Position numbers and translations under genes: made by a program. From assembly GCF_040750475.1 (NCBI RefSeq), contig NZ_JABJVY010000004.1, positions 62,001 through 126,000 of the forward strand: 64,000 bases of DNA. The letters are read 5' to 3'. Below are positions 31,529-41,079 of the stretch, piece after piece. Source of the DNA: Amorphus sp040750475. GTDB lineage: Bacteria; Pseudomonadota; Alphaproteobacteria; Rhizobiales; Amorphaceae. Positions within the stretch are counted from its first letter, which is position 1, and every line of letters starts with the position of its first letter. The notes beneath the pieces are model-generated. The model searched no databases, had not been told where the DNA came from, and saw only the letters and a list, made by a program, of their open reading frames with translations.

Positions 31529-31867
31529 ATGAGCACCGTGGCGCGGTATCTGACGAGTGCCTGTCTGGGGATCGCGATTGCGATTGCGGTCGGCCATGCC
31601 GGACAGGCCCAGGAATGCGACGTCGATGCGGTGGCGGGCGAGCTCCGCTCCGCCATCCGAACCACGCTCGACACCCTGTCGGAGCGGATGGCCAAGCAGG
31701 ATCTGGTCGCCCGCCTCAAGACCCTCGAAACCGATCCGAAGGCCCGCTCGGAATTCATGTACGGCTTTCGCCGAAGCTTCCCGGCCTGTTCGGACGCCGA
31801 GGCGGAAAAGGCCCTCGACCTCGCCGTGGCCGCGATGAAAGACGATCTGGCCGACCAGCCGAACTGA
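31529..31867 (+). CDS. Small periplasmic protein, unknown
   Basis: A 112-residue protein with a signal peptide (MSTVARYLTSACLGIAIAIA, cleaved after GQAQ-like residues) and a helical mature part with two cysteines (ECDVDAVAGEL and RSFPACSDAEAEKALDLAVA). GAGGGG lies a few bases before ATG 31529. No family recognised. The stop is directly followed by a copy of the palindromic repeat. Confidence 0.65.
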   Translation: MSTVARYLTSACLGIAIAIAVGHAGQAQECDVDAVAGELRSAIRTTLDTLSERMAKQDLVARLKTLETDPKARSEFMYGFRRSFPACSDAEAEKALDLAVAAMKDDLADQPN

Positions 31868-31911
31868 GCGTTCCCAGGCCACATGGAAACCGGTTGGCCG
31901 TCCGGAAACGT
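31868..31911 (+). repeat. Palindromic repeat abutting a stop codon
   Basis: Starts on the base after TGA. Outer arms CGTTCCC and GGAAACG (one mismatch), inner arms GGCCA and TGGCC, loop around CATGGAAACCGGT. Inner-stem bases differ from other copies but still pair. Confidence 0.72.
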
Positions 31912-31980
31912 GTCGAAACAAGAACCGAGACCCGCTCCGTGAATCGGAAGAAAAGCGGAACCGGTCTGAGCCGAGCGCGC

Positions 31981-33060
31981 TCAATTGCGCACCACGACGC
32001 ACGCCGCGCCTGACGCACTGATGCGTGCGCAAAGCGTTTGCGCGGCTTGGCGGGACGGCGCACCGAGCTGAACCGCATGAATCTGCCGCCGTCCCATGCC
32101 GGGCACGCGCTTGGAAACGACCACGGGGCTGCGACTGCGCAGCTCTGCCGGCATGGTGCGCTGAACCCGCGCAAATTGGCGCATGGCGATCGACGGATTC
32201 GCATGCCCCGCGACCTGGGCGCCCCAAGGACTCCAGCCGCCACCGATCAGACGCCGCGGCGTCGCCCGCCCCTCCCCGAGCGCAACCACGAGCGCCTCGC
32301 AGTCCACCGGCCCGGTCACGAGGTCGGCCGGTCGCCGGGTCGGCATGACGGAGATCGTCCCCCCGTTGCCGCTCGGCGGGTCGCCGCCCGAAAGCAACGG
32401 TGGATCGGCCGGCTTGTCGGCGCCGAAATCCGGCTGGGCCCCAAGGAGGCCGATCGGCGGATGCGGATCGAGGTTGATCTCGACGGCTTCGATCGCCAGC
32501 TCGCGGGACCGGTGAAGCCGCCAGTCGTCGGCGGTTCGACCGGTGATGGCGAAGACGTAGTCGCGGGTCTCGTAGGGCAGGAAGCCGCCGTCCAGGAACC
32601 CCCGCACCCGGTCGGCACCGGCATTGTAGGCCATGGCGGCGAGCCCCCAGTGGCCGTCGAACCGATCCGCCAGCCAGCGCAGGAGCGAGGCCGACGCCGG
32701 CAACGCCTCGGCCGGGTCGAACGGATTGGAAAGCCCCCAGGCACGCGCCGTATAGGGCATGAACTGGGCGATCCCTTGTGCGCCCACGGGGCTGACGGCG
32801 TTCGGGTTGAAGCGGCTTTCCTTCCAGATCAGCCGCACGAAGAAGTCCAACGGCACGTCATGAGCGGCGGCAGCGTCGCTGAGCGATCGGCAAAGCGCCG
32901 CCCGCGCGTTCTCATCCGCGCTCTCCGTGCTTGGCGCCTGGCCGGACGGCCCCGACGTGAAGCCATCGTCGGCACGGACCAGCAGCGGCGCCTCGGCCGC
33001 GGAGACCGTCCCGGCAGCAAGGCCCACCAACAGGCAGAGGGTGAGGCGAAGCACGCGCAT
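31981..33060 (-). CDS. Lytic transglycosylase with C-terminal SPOR-like domain
   Basis: A 359-residue exported cell-wall enzyme. Signal peptide MRVLRLTLCLLVGLAAGTV, then an SLT domain: FVRLIWKESRFNPNAVSPVG has the catalytic glutamate, GAQGIAQFMPYTARAWGL and LAAMAYNAGADRVRGFL are family motifs. The C-terminal 40 residues (RRQIHAVQLGAPSRQAAQTL) look like a SPOR-type peptidoglycan-binding unit. It starts 25 bases after glcF in transcription order and may be read through from it. Confidence 0.88.
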   Translation of the reverse strand: MRVLRLTLCLLVGLAAGTVSAAEAPLLVRADDGFTSGPSGQAPSTESADENARAALCRSLSDAAAAHDVPLDFFVRLIWKESRFNPNAVSPVGAQGIAQFMPYTARAWGLSNPFDPAEALPASASLLRWLADRFDGHWGLAAMAYNAGADRVRGFLDGGFLPYETRDYVFAITGRTADDWRLHRSRELAIEAVEINLDPHPPIGLLGAQPDFGADKPADPPLLSGGDPPSGNGGTISVMPTRRPADLVTGPVDCEALVVALGEGRATPRRLIGGGWSPWGAQVAGHANPSIAMRQFARVQRTMPAELRSRSPVVVSKRVPGMGRRQIHAVQLGAPSRQAAQTLCARISASGAACVVVRN

Positions 33061-33085
33061 TCGCGGTCTCGCTCGGACTGGCGCT

Positions 33086-34444
33086 CTATTGCACGGCAAC
33101 CGCCGCCCGATCCGCTTGCGGCGCGACGGCAGCGGCCAACAGATCGTCGCGGCCCTTAAGCGCGCGCGGCGGCGGCCCGCCATAAGCCCAGTCCAAAAGC
33201 TCCACCGTGTGCACGATCGGCCGCTCGGATCCGGTGGCGATCTGGGTGATGCAGCCGATATTGCCGGTCGCGATCAAGTCGGCGCCGGTCTTGTCGATGT
33301 TCTCGATCTTGCGGGTTTTCAACCGATCGGCGATCTCCGGCTGCAGGATATTGTAAACGCCGGCGGAGCCGCAGCAGAGATGGCCTTCCGGTATGTCGCG
33401 AACCTCAAATCCGGCTCCCGCAAGAAGCGTCTTCGGCTCACTCCGGATGCGCTGGCCATGCTGCATGGAGCAGGCGGAATGGTAGGCGACGCGCGCCGTC
33501 GACCCGCGTTCCGGCTGCCCGAGATCCGCGTCCGCCAGCACCTCGCTCACGTCTTTCGCGCGGGCCGACACCGTCGCCGCCTTTTCCGCATAGGCCGGAT
33601 CGCCGGAGAGCATATGGCCATAGTCCTTGATGGTGGTGCCGCATCCGGATGCGGTGATCACGATCGCATCCAGACCGTCGCCTTCGATCTCACGCCACCA
33701 AGCATCGACATTGGCGCGGGCGGAGCGCTGGGCGTCGTCCTCCCAGCCCATGTGATGGACCAGCGCTCCACAGCACCCCTCGCCCTTCGCCTGCACCACG
33801 TCATAGCCCGCGCGGGAGAGAAGCCGGGTCGCGGCGGCGTTGATGTCCGGGGCAAGCACCGACTGGACACAGCCCGACAGGAGCGCCACCCGCCCCCGCC
33901 TCGGACCGGTAGCCGGCACGTGGTCCGGAACTTTGTGCTGAGCCGGCATGGTCGTCGGCGCCAAGTCGAGCATCGCGCCGATCCGCGCCGCCTTTCCGCG
34001 CCGAAACAAGCCCGCGAACGGTCGCCCCAGCACCGACAGCCGCATCGCCTGACGGAAGCGCGTCGGATAGGGCAGAATCGCCGCCAGAAGCCGGCGCAGC
34101 GCCCGATCGTCCCAGGAGCGTCGATAGGTCTTCTCGATGTGCGCCCGAGCGTGGTCGACGAGATGCATATAGTTCACGCTCGACGGACATGTCGTCATGC
34201 AGGAAAGGCACGACAGGCAGCGATCGACGTGCTTCACCACGTCCGCCGTCGCGGGCTGGTCCTCCTCCAGCATGGTCTTGATCAGGTAGATCCGGCCGCG
34301 CGGGCTGTCGAGCTCATCTCCAAGCAGCGCAAACGTCGGACACGTGGCGGTGCAAAAGCCACAGTGCACACACTTGCGGATGATGGTCTCCGAATGGGCC
34401 ACCGCCGGATCTGTAAGTTGTTCGGGTGAGAATCGCGTCTGCAT
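33086..34444 (-). CDS. glcF: Glycolate oxidase iron-sulfur subunit
   Basis: A 452-residue subunit with two 4Fe-4S motifs, C25-C28-C31-C35 and C77-C80-C83-C87, and CCG-type repeats (GCCGALVHH, LCCGSAG) typical of GlcF and heterodisulfide reductase-like proteins. With GlcD and GlcE it oxidises glycolate to glyoxylate, passing electrons to the membrane chain. A small membrane protein gene separates it from glcE. Confidence 0.94.
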   Translation of the reverse strand: MQTRFSPEQLTDPAVAHSETIIRKCVHCGFCTATCPTFALLGDELDSPRGRIYLIKTMLEEDQPATADVVKHVDRCLSCLSCMTTCPSSVNYMHLVDHARAHIEKTYRRSWDDRALRRLLAAILPYPTRFRQAMRLSVLGRPFAGLFRRGKAARIGAMLDLAPTTMPAQHKVPDHVPATGPRRGRVALLSGCVQSVLAPDINAAATRLLSRAGYDVVQAKGEGCCGALVHHMGWEDDAQRSARANVDAWWREIEGDGLDAIVITASGCGTTIKDYGHMLSGDPAYAEKAATVSARAKDVSEVLADADLGQPERGSTARVAYHSACSMQHGQRIRSEPKTLLAGAGFEVRDIPEGHLCCGSAGVYNILQPEIADRLKTRKIENIDKTGADLIATGNIGCITQIATGSERPIVHTVELLDWAYGGPPPRALKGRDDLLAAAVAPQADRAAVAVQ

Positions 34445-34554
34445 GAAACTCGCCTCACGCCATGGGGCGCGGCGTACGCCGCCTGACGTCCGCCGCTAGA
34501 TCCTTTTCCGCGCAGATGGAGACATCCGAGCGACAAGACATGGCTCCAGATAGC

Positions 34555-34926
34555 CTACACCCACCAAGTCGACGGATTCGCGATCGCCTGACGCCGCCCG
34601 GTCGCCTGCAACCCCTTCACACAGCGCACGACGCCCCAGATCGCGACCGCGAAAAACAGGATGATACCGATACCGATCACGGACAGCACTCCGGCGATCA
34701 GAGCGTAGACCAGACCGATCCAGAACGTCCGGATCTGGTAGGTATAGTGGCTCACCGGCCATCCATCCGCCTTTCCCCGGCTGATATAGGCCATGATCAG
34801 CCCGACGATCGAGGTCACGCCCACAACCAGGCTGACAAGATAAAGAATGTAGATCAACTGGACGTTCGATCGACCCGGATCGAACAATCCGGGCTCGCTC
34901 TGGGGCTGGGTCACGGGATCGCTCAC
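34555..34926 (-). CDS. DUF4870-like membrane protein between glcE and glcF
   Basis: A 123-residue protein with three hydrophobic segments (LIYILYLVSLVVGVTSIVGL, IRTFWIGLVYALIAGVLS, IGIILFFAVAIWGVVRCVKG) and a soluble start. The pattern YISRGKADGWPVSHYTYQIR and the final conserved R-x-C motif match DUF4870-like proteins often next to glycolate oxidase genes. Possibly a quinone-side or scaffold protein; not established. Confidence 0.8.
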   Translation of the reverse strand: MSDPVTQPQSEPGLFDPGRSNVQLIYILYLVSLVVGVTSIVGLIMAYISRGKADGWPVSHYTYQIRTFWIGLVYALIAGVLSVIGIGIILFFAVAIWGVVRCVKGLQATGRRQAIANPSTWWV

Positions 34927-34984
34927 GAAGTGCCTCCTGCGTTGAAAAAGGGGAGCGTCGGAGAAGATTGCGTCGAGGCGGAGC

Positions 34985-36226
34985 TCACCGACCGGCCCCC
35001 ATACGTCCGGGATTGAGGATGCCGGTGGGATCGAACTGCGCCTTGATGCGGCGGGTCAAGGCCTGAAGGCCGTCTGCTTCCGGCTGAAACACCAATACGT
35101 CCGAGCGCAGCGCGACAGGTGCCCGGATCAGCGTCGCATGTCCTCCACCGTTGGCTGCGATGGCCTGCCGGATCGTTGACGCCCCCGCATCGCCTTCGCT
35201 CGGATGCTCGATCCAGATCAGCCCGCCGCCCCAATCGTAGAAGGCGCGGATATCGCCGCCGCCAGCCACCGCCGACACGACGGCCGGCCCTTCGCTCGGC
35301 GTTACCGAAACCCGCCAGACCGCCTGCTCCGGTGTCGTCCAGAACGGGCGGACATCGCGAACCGCCCGCCAGATCGCCACCGAGGCATCGCCCTCGATCA
35401 CCTCCACCGGCGCGACATCCTTCAAGAGAGCCGACAACGCCTCGATCCGCGCCTTCACCGATGGCGCGAAGCCCTCCACCCTCACCAGCGTCAGCGAGCC
35501 GTCCGCTCCGGCAAGGGGGGCAATCTGCTGTGCGAGCCCGGCAGGCAAGTGGGCCGCCCCGGAAACGTCCGCCGACGAGCCGAGCGCCGCGGCCAGCGCC
35601 CGGATCGCGCGCGCGTCATCCAAGCCGGGGAGCACGAGGGTCGCGCCGGTTTCGCTGCGCGACAGCACCTTCAGGCTGAGCGCGGTGAAGACGGCAAGCG
35701 TGCCCCAAGAGCCGGAAAGCCCGCGCCCGAGATCGTAGCCGGTGACATTTTTCACCACGCGGCCGCCGGATTTGAACGCCTCGCCGCGTCCCGAAACGGC
35801 CTCCACGCCCAGCACATGATCGCGGGCGGCCCCGGCTTTGATCCGGCGCGGGCCGGAGAGATTGGTGGCCACCAGACCGCCCAAGGTCCCGCCGCCCGCC
35901 GCCGCGCCCAGGAGCGGGCCATAGTCGATCGGCTCGAAGGCGAGCTCCTGGCCCGCGTCGGCAAGCGTGGCCTCGATTTCCGCAAGCGGAGTTCCCGCCA
36001 AGGCGGACAGCACCAGCTCTTCCGGTTCATAGAGCGTAATGCCCGACAGCCGCGACAGCTCGACGACATGGCGGGCCGTTACCGGCGGCCCGATCGCCCG
36101 CTTGGCGCCGGAGCCCACGATTTCCAGCGGTCTCTCCTCGCCCACCGCCCAGGCGACGACGGACCGCACCTCCTCGGCCGTTGCCGGCCGGGTAGGGTCC
36201 TCCTGCTGAAACGCCGGTCCGGCCAT
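34985..36226 (-). CDS. glcE: Glycolate oxidase FAD-binding subunit
   Basis: A 413-residue FAD_binding_4 protein (EIVGSGAKRAIGPPV, GTLGGLVATNLSGPRRIKAG, GGRVVKNVTGYDLGRGLSGS) closely related to GlcD but shorter, as usual. Starts 8 bases after the glcD stop at ATG 36226. Confidence 0.93.
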   Translation of the reverse strand: MAGPAFQQEDPTRPATAEEVRSVVAWAVGEERPLEIVGSGAKRAIGPPVTARHVVELSRLSGITLYEPEELVLSALAGTPLAEIEATLADAGQELAFEPIDYGPLLGAAAGGGTLGGLVATNLSGPRRIKAGAARDHVLGVEAVSGRGEAFKSGGRVVKNVTGYDLGRGLSGSWGTLAVFTALSLKVLSRSETGATLVLPGLDDARAIRALAAALGSSADVSGAAHLPAGLAQQIAPLAGADGSLTLVRVEGFAPSVKARIEALSALLKDVAPVEVIEGDASVAIWRAVRDVRPFWTTPEQAVWRVSVTPSEGPAVVSAVAGGGDIRAFYDWGGGLIWIEHPSEGDAGASTIRQAIAANGGGHATLIRAPVALRSDVLVFQPEADGLQALTRRIKAQFDPTGILNPGRMGAGR

Positions 36227-36234
36227 GCCAGCCT

Positions 36235-37731
36235 CTAAAACCGCGGAATGTCGGGATGGGGAAGCGCACCGCGATGAATGTGCATCCGTCCCAGCTCCGC
36301 GCAGCGATGCAACGTCGGAAACACCTTGCCGGGATTGAGCAGATGGCGCTCGTCGAAGGCGCATTTCACACGCTGCTGCTGCTTCATGTCATCCTCGGAG
36401 AACATCGCCGGCATCAAGTCGCGCTTTTCGACCCCCACTCCGTGCTCTCCGGTCAAGCACCCGCCGACTTCGACACATAACCGCAATATTTCGCCCCCGA
36501 ACGTTTCCGCCCTCTCCAACTCGTCTGGCACGTTGGCATCGTAAAGAATAAGCGGATGAAGATTGCCGTCGCCAGCGTGAAAAACGTTCGCGACCCGGAG
36601 ACCGAATTTTTCCGAAAGCTCGGTCATTCGGTGGAGCACCTGCGGAAGAGACTTGCGGGGAATTGTTCCATCCATACAATAGTAATCGGGGGACAGGCGA
36701 CCGACGGCTGGAAAGGCTGCTTTTCGGCCGGCCCAGAATGTGGCTCTCTCCTCCTCCGAAGTCGACACTCGGATGTAGAAGGCCTCGTTCTGGCGGGCGT
36801 GACCTTCAACGTTCGAGAGCAGATGATCGACCTCTACGGCCGGACCGTCCAACTCTACGATCAAAAGCGCTTCCGCATCGCGCGGATAGCCAGCTTCGAC
36901 GAAATCCTCCGCGGCAAGCATGGCCGGACGGTCCATCATCTCCATTCCGGCGGGGATGATGCCGGCGGCGATGATCTCGGCGACGCAGGCCCCGGCCGCC
37001 TCGCTGGAGGGAAAGCCGATCAGCATCGCCCGCGCGGTCTCCGGCGCTTTCAGGATGCGCACGGTGACCTCGGTCACGACCGCCAACAGCCCTTCCGAGC
37101 CGACCATCAGGCCGAGGAGATCGTAGCCGGCGGCATCCAGATGCTTGCCGCCGATCCGGATCACCTCGCCGGTGACCAGAACCATTTCCAGCCCGAGCAC
37201 GTTGTTGGTGGTGAGTCCGTATTTGAGGCAGTGCACGCCGCCGGCATTTTCCGCGACGTTGCCGCCGATGGAACAGGCAATCTGAGAGGACGGATCGGGC
37301 GCATAGTAAAAGCCGGCATGCTCGGCTGCACGAGTGACGGCCAGGTTGGTCACGCCCGGTTGCACCTGTGCGGCCCGATTTGCGATGTCCATCTCAAGAA
37401 TGCGGTTGAACTTCATCATCGACAGGAGCACTCCGTCGCCGAGCGGCAACGCGCCGCCGGAGAGCGACGTGCCCGCCCCGCGCGGCACCACCTTGATGTC
37501 GTTCTGATGGCAAAAGGCGAGCACCCGGCTCACCTGATCGACGGTTTCGGGAAGGACCACGGCGAGCGGCATCTGCCGATACGCCGTCAGGCCATCGGAT
37601 TCGTAGGCGCGCATCTCCGTTTCGTTGGCGATCACACCCTCTCCGGGAACGATCGCCCGAAGACCGGCAACGATTTCGGCGCGGCGCGACAGCGCGTCCG
37701 GATCGATGTCCGGCATCACCAGACCCGTCAC
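36235..37731 (-). CDS. glcD: Glycolate oxidase subunit GlcD
   Basis: About 498 residues of an FAD-linked oxidase: PRGAGTSLSGGALPLGDGVL and SIGGNVAENAGGVHCLKYGL bind FAD; VFHAGDGNLHPLILYDA and GGCLTGEHGVGVEKRDLMPA are the C-terminal catalytic motifs. First gene of glcD-E-(DUF4870)-F. The start is uncertain: GTG 37731 has GGAGG eight bases upstream; ATG 37716 and GTG 37740 are alternatives. It is divergent from a LysR-type regulator. Confidence 0.92.
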   Translation of the reverse strand: MTGLVMPDIDPDALSRRAEIVAGLRAIVPGEGVIANETEMRAYESDGLTAYRQMPLAVVLPETVDQVSRVLAFCHQNDIKVVPRGAGTSLSGGALPLGDGVLLSMMKFNRILEMDIANRAAQVQPGVTNLAVTRAAEHAGFYYAPDPSSQIACSIGGNVAENAGGVHCLKYGLTTNNVLGLEMVLVTGEVIRIGGKHLDAAGYDLLGLMVGSEGLLAVVTEVTVRILKAPETARAMLIGFPSSEAAGACVAEIIAAGIIPAGMEMMDRPAMLAAEDFVEAGYPRDAEALLIVELDGPAVEVDHLLSNVEGHARQNEAFYIRVSTSEEERATFWAGRKAAFPAVGRLSPDYYCMDGTIPRKSLPQVLHRMTELSEKFGLRVANVFHAGDGNLHPLILYDANVPDELERAETFGGEILRLCVEVGGCLTGEHGVGVEKRDLMPAMFSEDDMKQQQRVKCAFDERHLLNPGKVFPTLHRCAELGRMHIHRGALPHPDIPRF

Positions 37732-37829
37732 AGCGCTCACCTCCCTTGGTGTCGGCCCGGCCCCCGCTCGGGCTCTTGTGTTTTCCGTTCCCTCTTCGAC
37801 GTCCGTCGACAGCCTATCGATAACATTCG

Positions 37830-38765
37830 ATGAGTGACTTCACCGACATGGAAATTTTCGCCCGCGTCGTGAGCGCGGGCTCGATGTCCGCCGCGGGCCG
37901 CGAAATGGGTCTGTCACCGGCGGTCATCTCCAAACGCATCCGGCGTCTGGAGACCCGGCTCGGAACGCGCCTCCTGCAACGCACCACCCGCCAACTGGCT
38001 CTGACCGAGGCCGGCCAGGGCTTCTACGAGCGCGTGGTCGTGATTCTCGCCGCCATCGAAGAGGCGGAAGAATTCGTCACACAACGCTCCCGAACGACCC
38101 ATGGCACCCTCAAGATCGCCGCCCCCACCTCGTTCGGGCGCCTCCACGTGGCGCCGCATCTGGGACGCTTCATCGAAACCCACGGCAATCTGCAGATCAA
38201 CCTGGTGCTCTCCGACGAGTTCGTCGACGTCGTCGCCGAGGGCTTCGATCTTGCGATCCGGATTGCCGCGCTGACCGATTCCAGCCTGGTGGCCAAACGC
38301 CTCGCCCCGATCAACCGAGTGCTGTGCGCCGCTCCGTCCTACCTGAACCACCACGGCACGCCGACCTCGCTCGACGCGTTGCGGCGCCATGTCTGCCTGG
38401 CAGCGGCCCCGCAGATCCCCTGGTCGCTGGAAGGACCGGAGGGAACCGTGACCATCCGTCCGCAAGGACCGCTCGCCACCAATTCCAACGAGGTCGTGCG
38501 CGAAGCCGTTATCGCCGGTCTCGGCATCGCCCTGCGCTCCACCTGGGATGTCGGTCCGGAGCTCGCCGCCGGGAAGCTGAAGGTCGTCATGCCCGCCTAC
38601 CGGGCGTCGGAGCGCGTCGCCGTCCACGCGATCTATCCCACCCGCAGCTTCCTGCCGGCGAAGGTGCGTGTATTCATCGATTTCCTTGCAAGCCTCTACG
38701 CACCGGTGCCCTACTGGGATGCCGGGCTGGAAACGGTTCTGGCGGCCGCCGGGAACCCGGAGTGA
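37830..38765 (+). CDS. LysR-family transcriptional regulator, probably of the glc genes
   Basis: A 311-residue LTTR: helix-turn-helix in residues 4-63 (FARVVSAGSMSAAGREMGLS, AVISKRIRRLETRLGTRLLQ) and a substrate-binding domain from about 90 (LKIAAPTSFGRLHVAPHLGR). Divergent from glcD with about 100 bases between, the classic place for a regulator of its target. Identity of the effector is unknown. Confidence 0.92.
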   Translation: MSDFTDMEIFARVVSAGSMSAAGREMGLSPAVISKRIRRLETRLGTRLLQRTTRQLALTEAGQGFYERVVVILAAIEEAEEFVTQRSRTTHGTLKIAAPTSFGRLHVAPHLGRFIETHGNLQINLVLSDEFVDVVAEGFDLAIRIAALTDSSLVAKRLAPINRVLCAAPSYLNHHGTPTSLDALRRHVCLAAAPQIPWSLEGPEGTVTIRPQGPLATNSNEVVREAVIAGLGIALRSTWDVGPELAAGKLKVVMPAYRASERVAVHAIYPTRSFLPAKVRVFIDFLASLYAPVPYWDAGLETVLAAAGNPE

Positions 38766-38926
38766 TCGAGGCCGTCATTCCGGTTCACCCTCGCCGCGAA
38801 TCGATCGCATGGCGGAGCGAGATATATCCAAATGCATACAATTTCGATCTACTCTTAACCTGCGTTGCCCCGAAGCGTTTCCGCAGGTATTAGTTTGGCC
38901 AACGCAGAAGTGAAGTGGGGACGTGC

Positions 38927-39097
38927 ATGTCTGAGGGGACTATCGGCAACGTGCCGACAATCGACGACGAAGGCCACATGAGCCCGATGGACTATCAGGA
39001 GCACGAGCGGACCTACACCGGCTTCTTGAAGCTCCTGAAGTTCGCCATGACCGCGATCATCGTCATCCTCGCGCTGATGGCGCTCTTCCTGACCTGA
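38927..39097 (+). CDS. aa3-type cytochrome c oxidase subunit IV family protein
   Basis: A 56-residue protein ending in MDYQEHERTYTGFLKLLKFA and one membrane helix (MTAIIVILALMALFL), the pattern of bacterial aa3 oxidase subunit IV. This small gene is commonly found beside the transhydrogenase operon in rhizobia. ATG 38927 gives the longer form; ATG 38978 would give just the conserved part. Confidence 0.82.
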   Translation: MSEGTIGNVPTIDDEGHMSPMDYQEHERTYTGFLKLLKFAMTAIIVILALMALFLT

Positions 39098-39432
39098 CGA
39101 CGTCAAAGGCCGGGCCGACACGGCCCGTGCTGGAGAGAGGGTGCGGACGCTGAAGCCGTTTCCGATCGGGCAAACCCACTGGACCGATAGGAAATGGATT
39201 TAGAGTCAATAGGTTGAGGACTTCCCGTTCGTCCGGATGAGATCAATCCGCACGGGAAATGTTCGAAACGTGCGTCCGGCCATCGCACACGAGTTCCCGA
39301 GACGATCCGTCCAACGGAGCTGGCGATAGCGGCCGGCGCGTGGGCGACCTCGGAAGGCCTGTCGCGCGCGTCATCCGCGGCGCGGCACGGGTGAGACTTC
39401 GATTGGACAAGGCGGACGAAGGGAGCTGACGC
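39098..39432 (+). other. 335-base region before pntAA
   Basis: No gene. An imperfect palindrome lies near 39230-39260 (CCGGAT ... ATCCG arms), similar to rhizobial repeats. No obvious promoter motif was identified. Confidence 0.4.
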
Positions 39433-40590
39433 ATGCGCATTGGCGTTCCGTGCGAGGGGGAACACGAGCCGCGGGTGGCCGCGACACCGGACACGGTGAA
39501 GCGGTTCGTCGGCTTGGGGGCGACCGTGGTGGTGGCGAGCGGCGCCGGTGCGCGATCGCGCATTCCCGATGAGGACTATGCGGCCGCCGGTGCGGAAATC
39601 GCGCCGTCGACGGCCGATGCCGTGCGCGAGGCCGACCTCGTGCTCAAGGTGCAGCGCCCGACCGGCGACGAGATCGACCAGATCAAACACGGCGCCGCCG
39701 TGGTCGCGATCATGGACCCGTTCGGCAATGTCGGCGCGCTGGAGCACATGGCCGCGCGCGGCCTGGTCTCCTTCGCCATGGAGCTGATGCCGCGCATCAC
39801 CCGCGCCCAGTCGATGGACGTCTTGTCGAGCCAGGCCAATCTCGGCGGCTATCAGGCGGTCATCGATGCCGCGGAGGTCTACGACCGCGCGCTCCCGATG
39901 ATGATGACGGCCGCCGGCACCGTGCCCGCCGCCAAGGTGTTCGTGATGGGTGCCGGCGTCGCGGGTCTGCAGGCGATCGCGACCGCCCGCCGGCTCGGCG
40001 CGGTGGTGACGGCGACCGACGTGCGCCCGGCCGCCAAGGAGCAGGTCGCCTCGCTCGGCGCGAAATTCATCGCGGTCGAGGACGAGGAGTTCAAACAGGC
40101 CGAGACCGCCGGCGGCTACGCCAAGGAGATGAGCGAGGAGTACCGCAAGAAGCAGGCGGACCTCGTCGCCGACCACATCGCCAAGCAGGATATCGTGGTG
40201 ACCACCGCGCTGATCCCGGGCCGGCCCGCGCCGCGCCTGATCTCGCGCGAGATGATCGACAGCATGCGGCCGGGCTCCATCATCGTCGACATGGCGGTGG
40301 AACGCGGCGGCAACGTGGAAGGCTCCGAACCCGACCAGATCGTCGAAGTCGGGCCGGCGCGCGTGATCGGCTATCGCAACATGCCGGGCCGCATCGCCGC
40401 CTCCGCGTCGCTGCTCTACGCCAAGAATCTGTTGACCTTCGTCGACGCGACCATGGTCGACAAGGACGCCAAGACGCTTGCGATCAACTGGGACGACGAA
40501 CTCGTCAAGGCGACCGCGCTGACCCGTGACGGCTCGATCGTGCATCCGAACTTCGCGCCAGCACCGCAGGACCAAGGGGGGCAGGAATGA
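39433..40590 (+). CDS. pntAA: NAD(P) transhydrogenase subunit alpha part 1
   Basis: A 385-residue soluble NAD(H)-binding subunit (domain I). GANGV-like MGAGVAGLQAIATARRLGAV is the Rossmann motif; GVPCEGEHEPRVAATPDTVK and SMDVLSSQANLGGYQAVIDA are family signatures. With pntAB and pntB it couples proton flow to hydride transfer from NADH to NADP. The stop overlaps pntAB by four bases. Split alpha subunit is typical of alphaproteobacteria. Confidence 0.96.
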   Translation: MRIGVPCEGEHEPRVAATPDTVKRFVGLGATVVVASGAGARSRIPDEDYAAAGAEIAPSTADAVREADLVLKVQRPTGDEIDQIKHGAAVVAIMDPFGNVGALEHMAARGLVSFAMELMPRITRAQSMDVLSSQANLGGYQAVIDAAEVYDRALPMMMTAAGTVPAAKVFVMGAGVAGLQAIATARRLGAVVTATDVRPAAKEQVASLGAKFIAVEDEEFKQAETAGGYAKEMSEEYRKKQADLVADHIAKQDIVVTTALIPGRPAPRLISREMIDSMRPGSIIVDMAVERGGNVEGSEPDQIVEVGPARVIGYRNMPGRIAASASLLYAKNLLTFVDATMVDKDAKTLAINWDDELVKATALTRDGSIVHPNFAPAPQDQGGQE

Positions 40591-41066
40591 GCGACACCAT
40601 GGCCAACGACGTCGTCGAACAGGCCCGCAACGCCGCCGAGATCGCCCGCCAGGCGGCTGACAAGGCGGAAGCTGCGGCCCGCGCGGCAGAAGCTCAGCTT
40701 TTCGCGCCCTCCGACGGCGTGGTCGACGGGCTGGCCGCCGCCGCGCACACCGCATCCGGCGGCGTGATCGATCCGTTCGTGTTTCGGCTCTCCATCTTCG
40801 TGCTGGCGATTTTCGTCGGCTACTACGTGGTGTGGTCGGTGACGCCGGCGCTTCATACGCCGCTGATGTCGGTCACCAACGCGATCTCCTCGGTGATCGT
40901 GGTCGGCGCGCTTCTGGCCGTCGGCATCGATCTCTCCGCCTCCGACGGGGCGATCTGGGCCCGCATCTTCGGTTTTCTCGCCCTGGTCATGGCCAGCGTG
41001 AACATCTTTGGCGGCTTCATGGTCACCAGCCGAATGCTGGCCATGTATAAGAAGAAGCAGAAGTGA
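40587..41066 (+). CDS. pntAB: NAD(P) transhydrogenase subunit alpha part 2
   Basis: A 159-residue membrane piece with an Ala-rich helical N-terminal extension (IARQAADKAEAAARAAEAQ) followed by three hydrophobic helices (PFVFRLSIFVLAIFVGYYVV, TNAISSVIVVGALLAVG, ARIFGFLALVMASVNIFGGF). The N-terminal extension makes it longer than the usual ~100-140 residues. Starts as ATGA overlap with pntAA. Confidence 0.94.
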   Translation: MSDTMANDVVEQARNAAEIARQAADKAEAAARAAEAQLFAPSDGVVDGLAAAAHTASGGVIDPFVFRLSIFVLAIFVGYYVVWSVTPALHTPLMSVTNAISSVIVVGALLAVGIDLSASDGAIWARIFGFLALVMASVNIFGGFMVTSRMLAMYKKKQK

Positions 41067-41079
41067 GGGGGCCGGATCG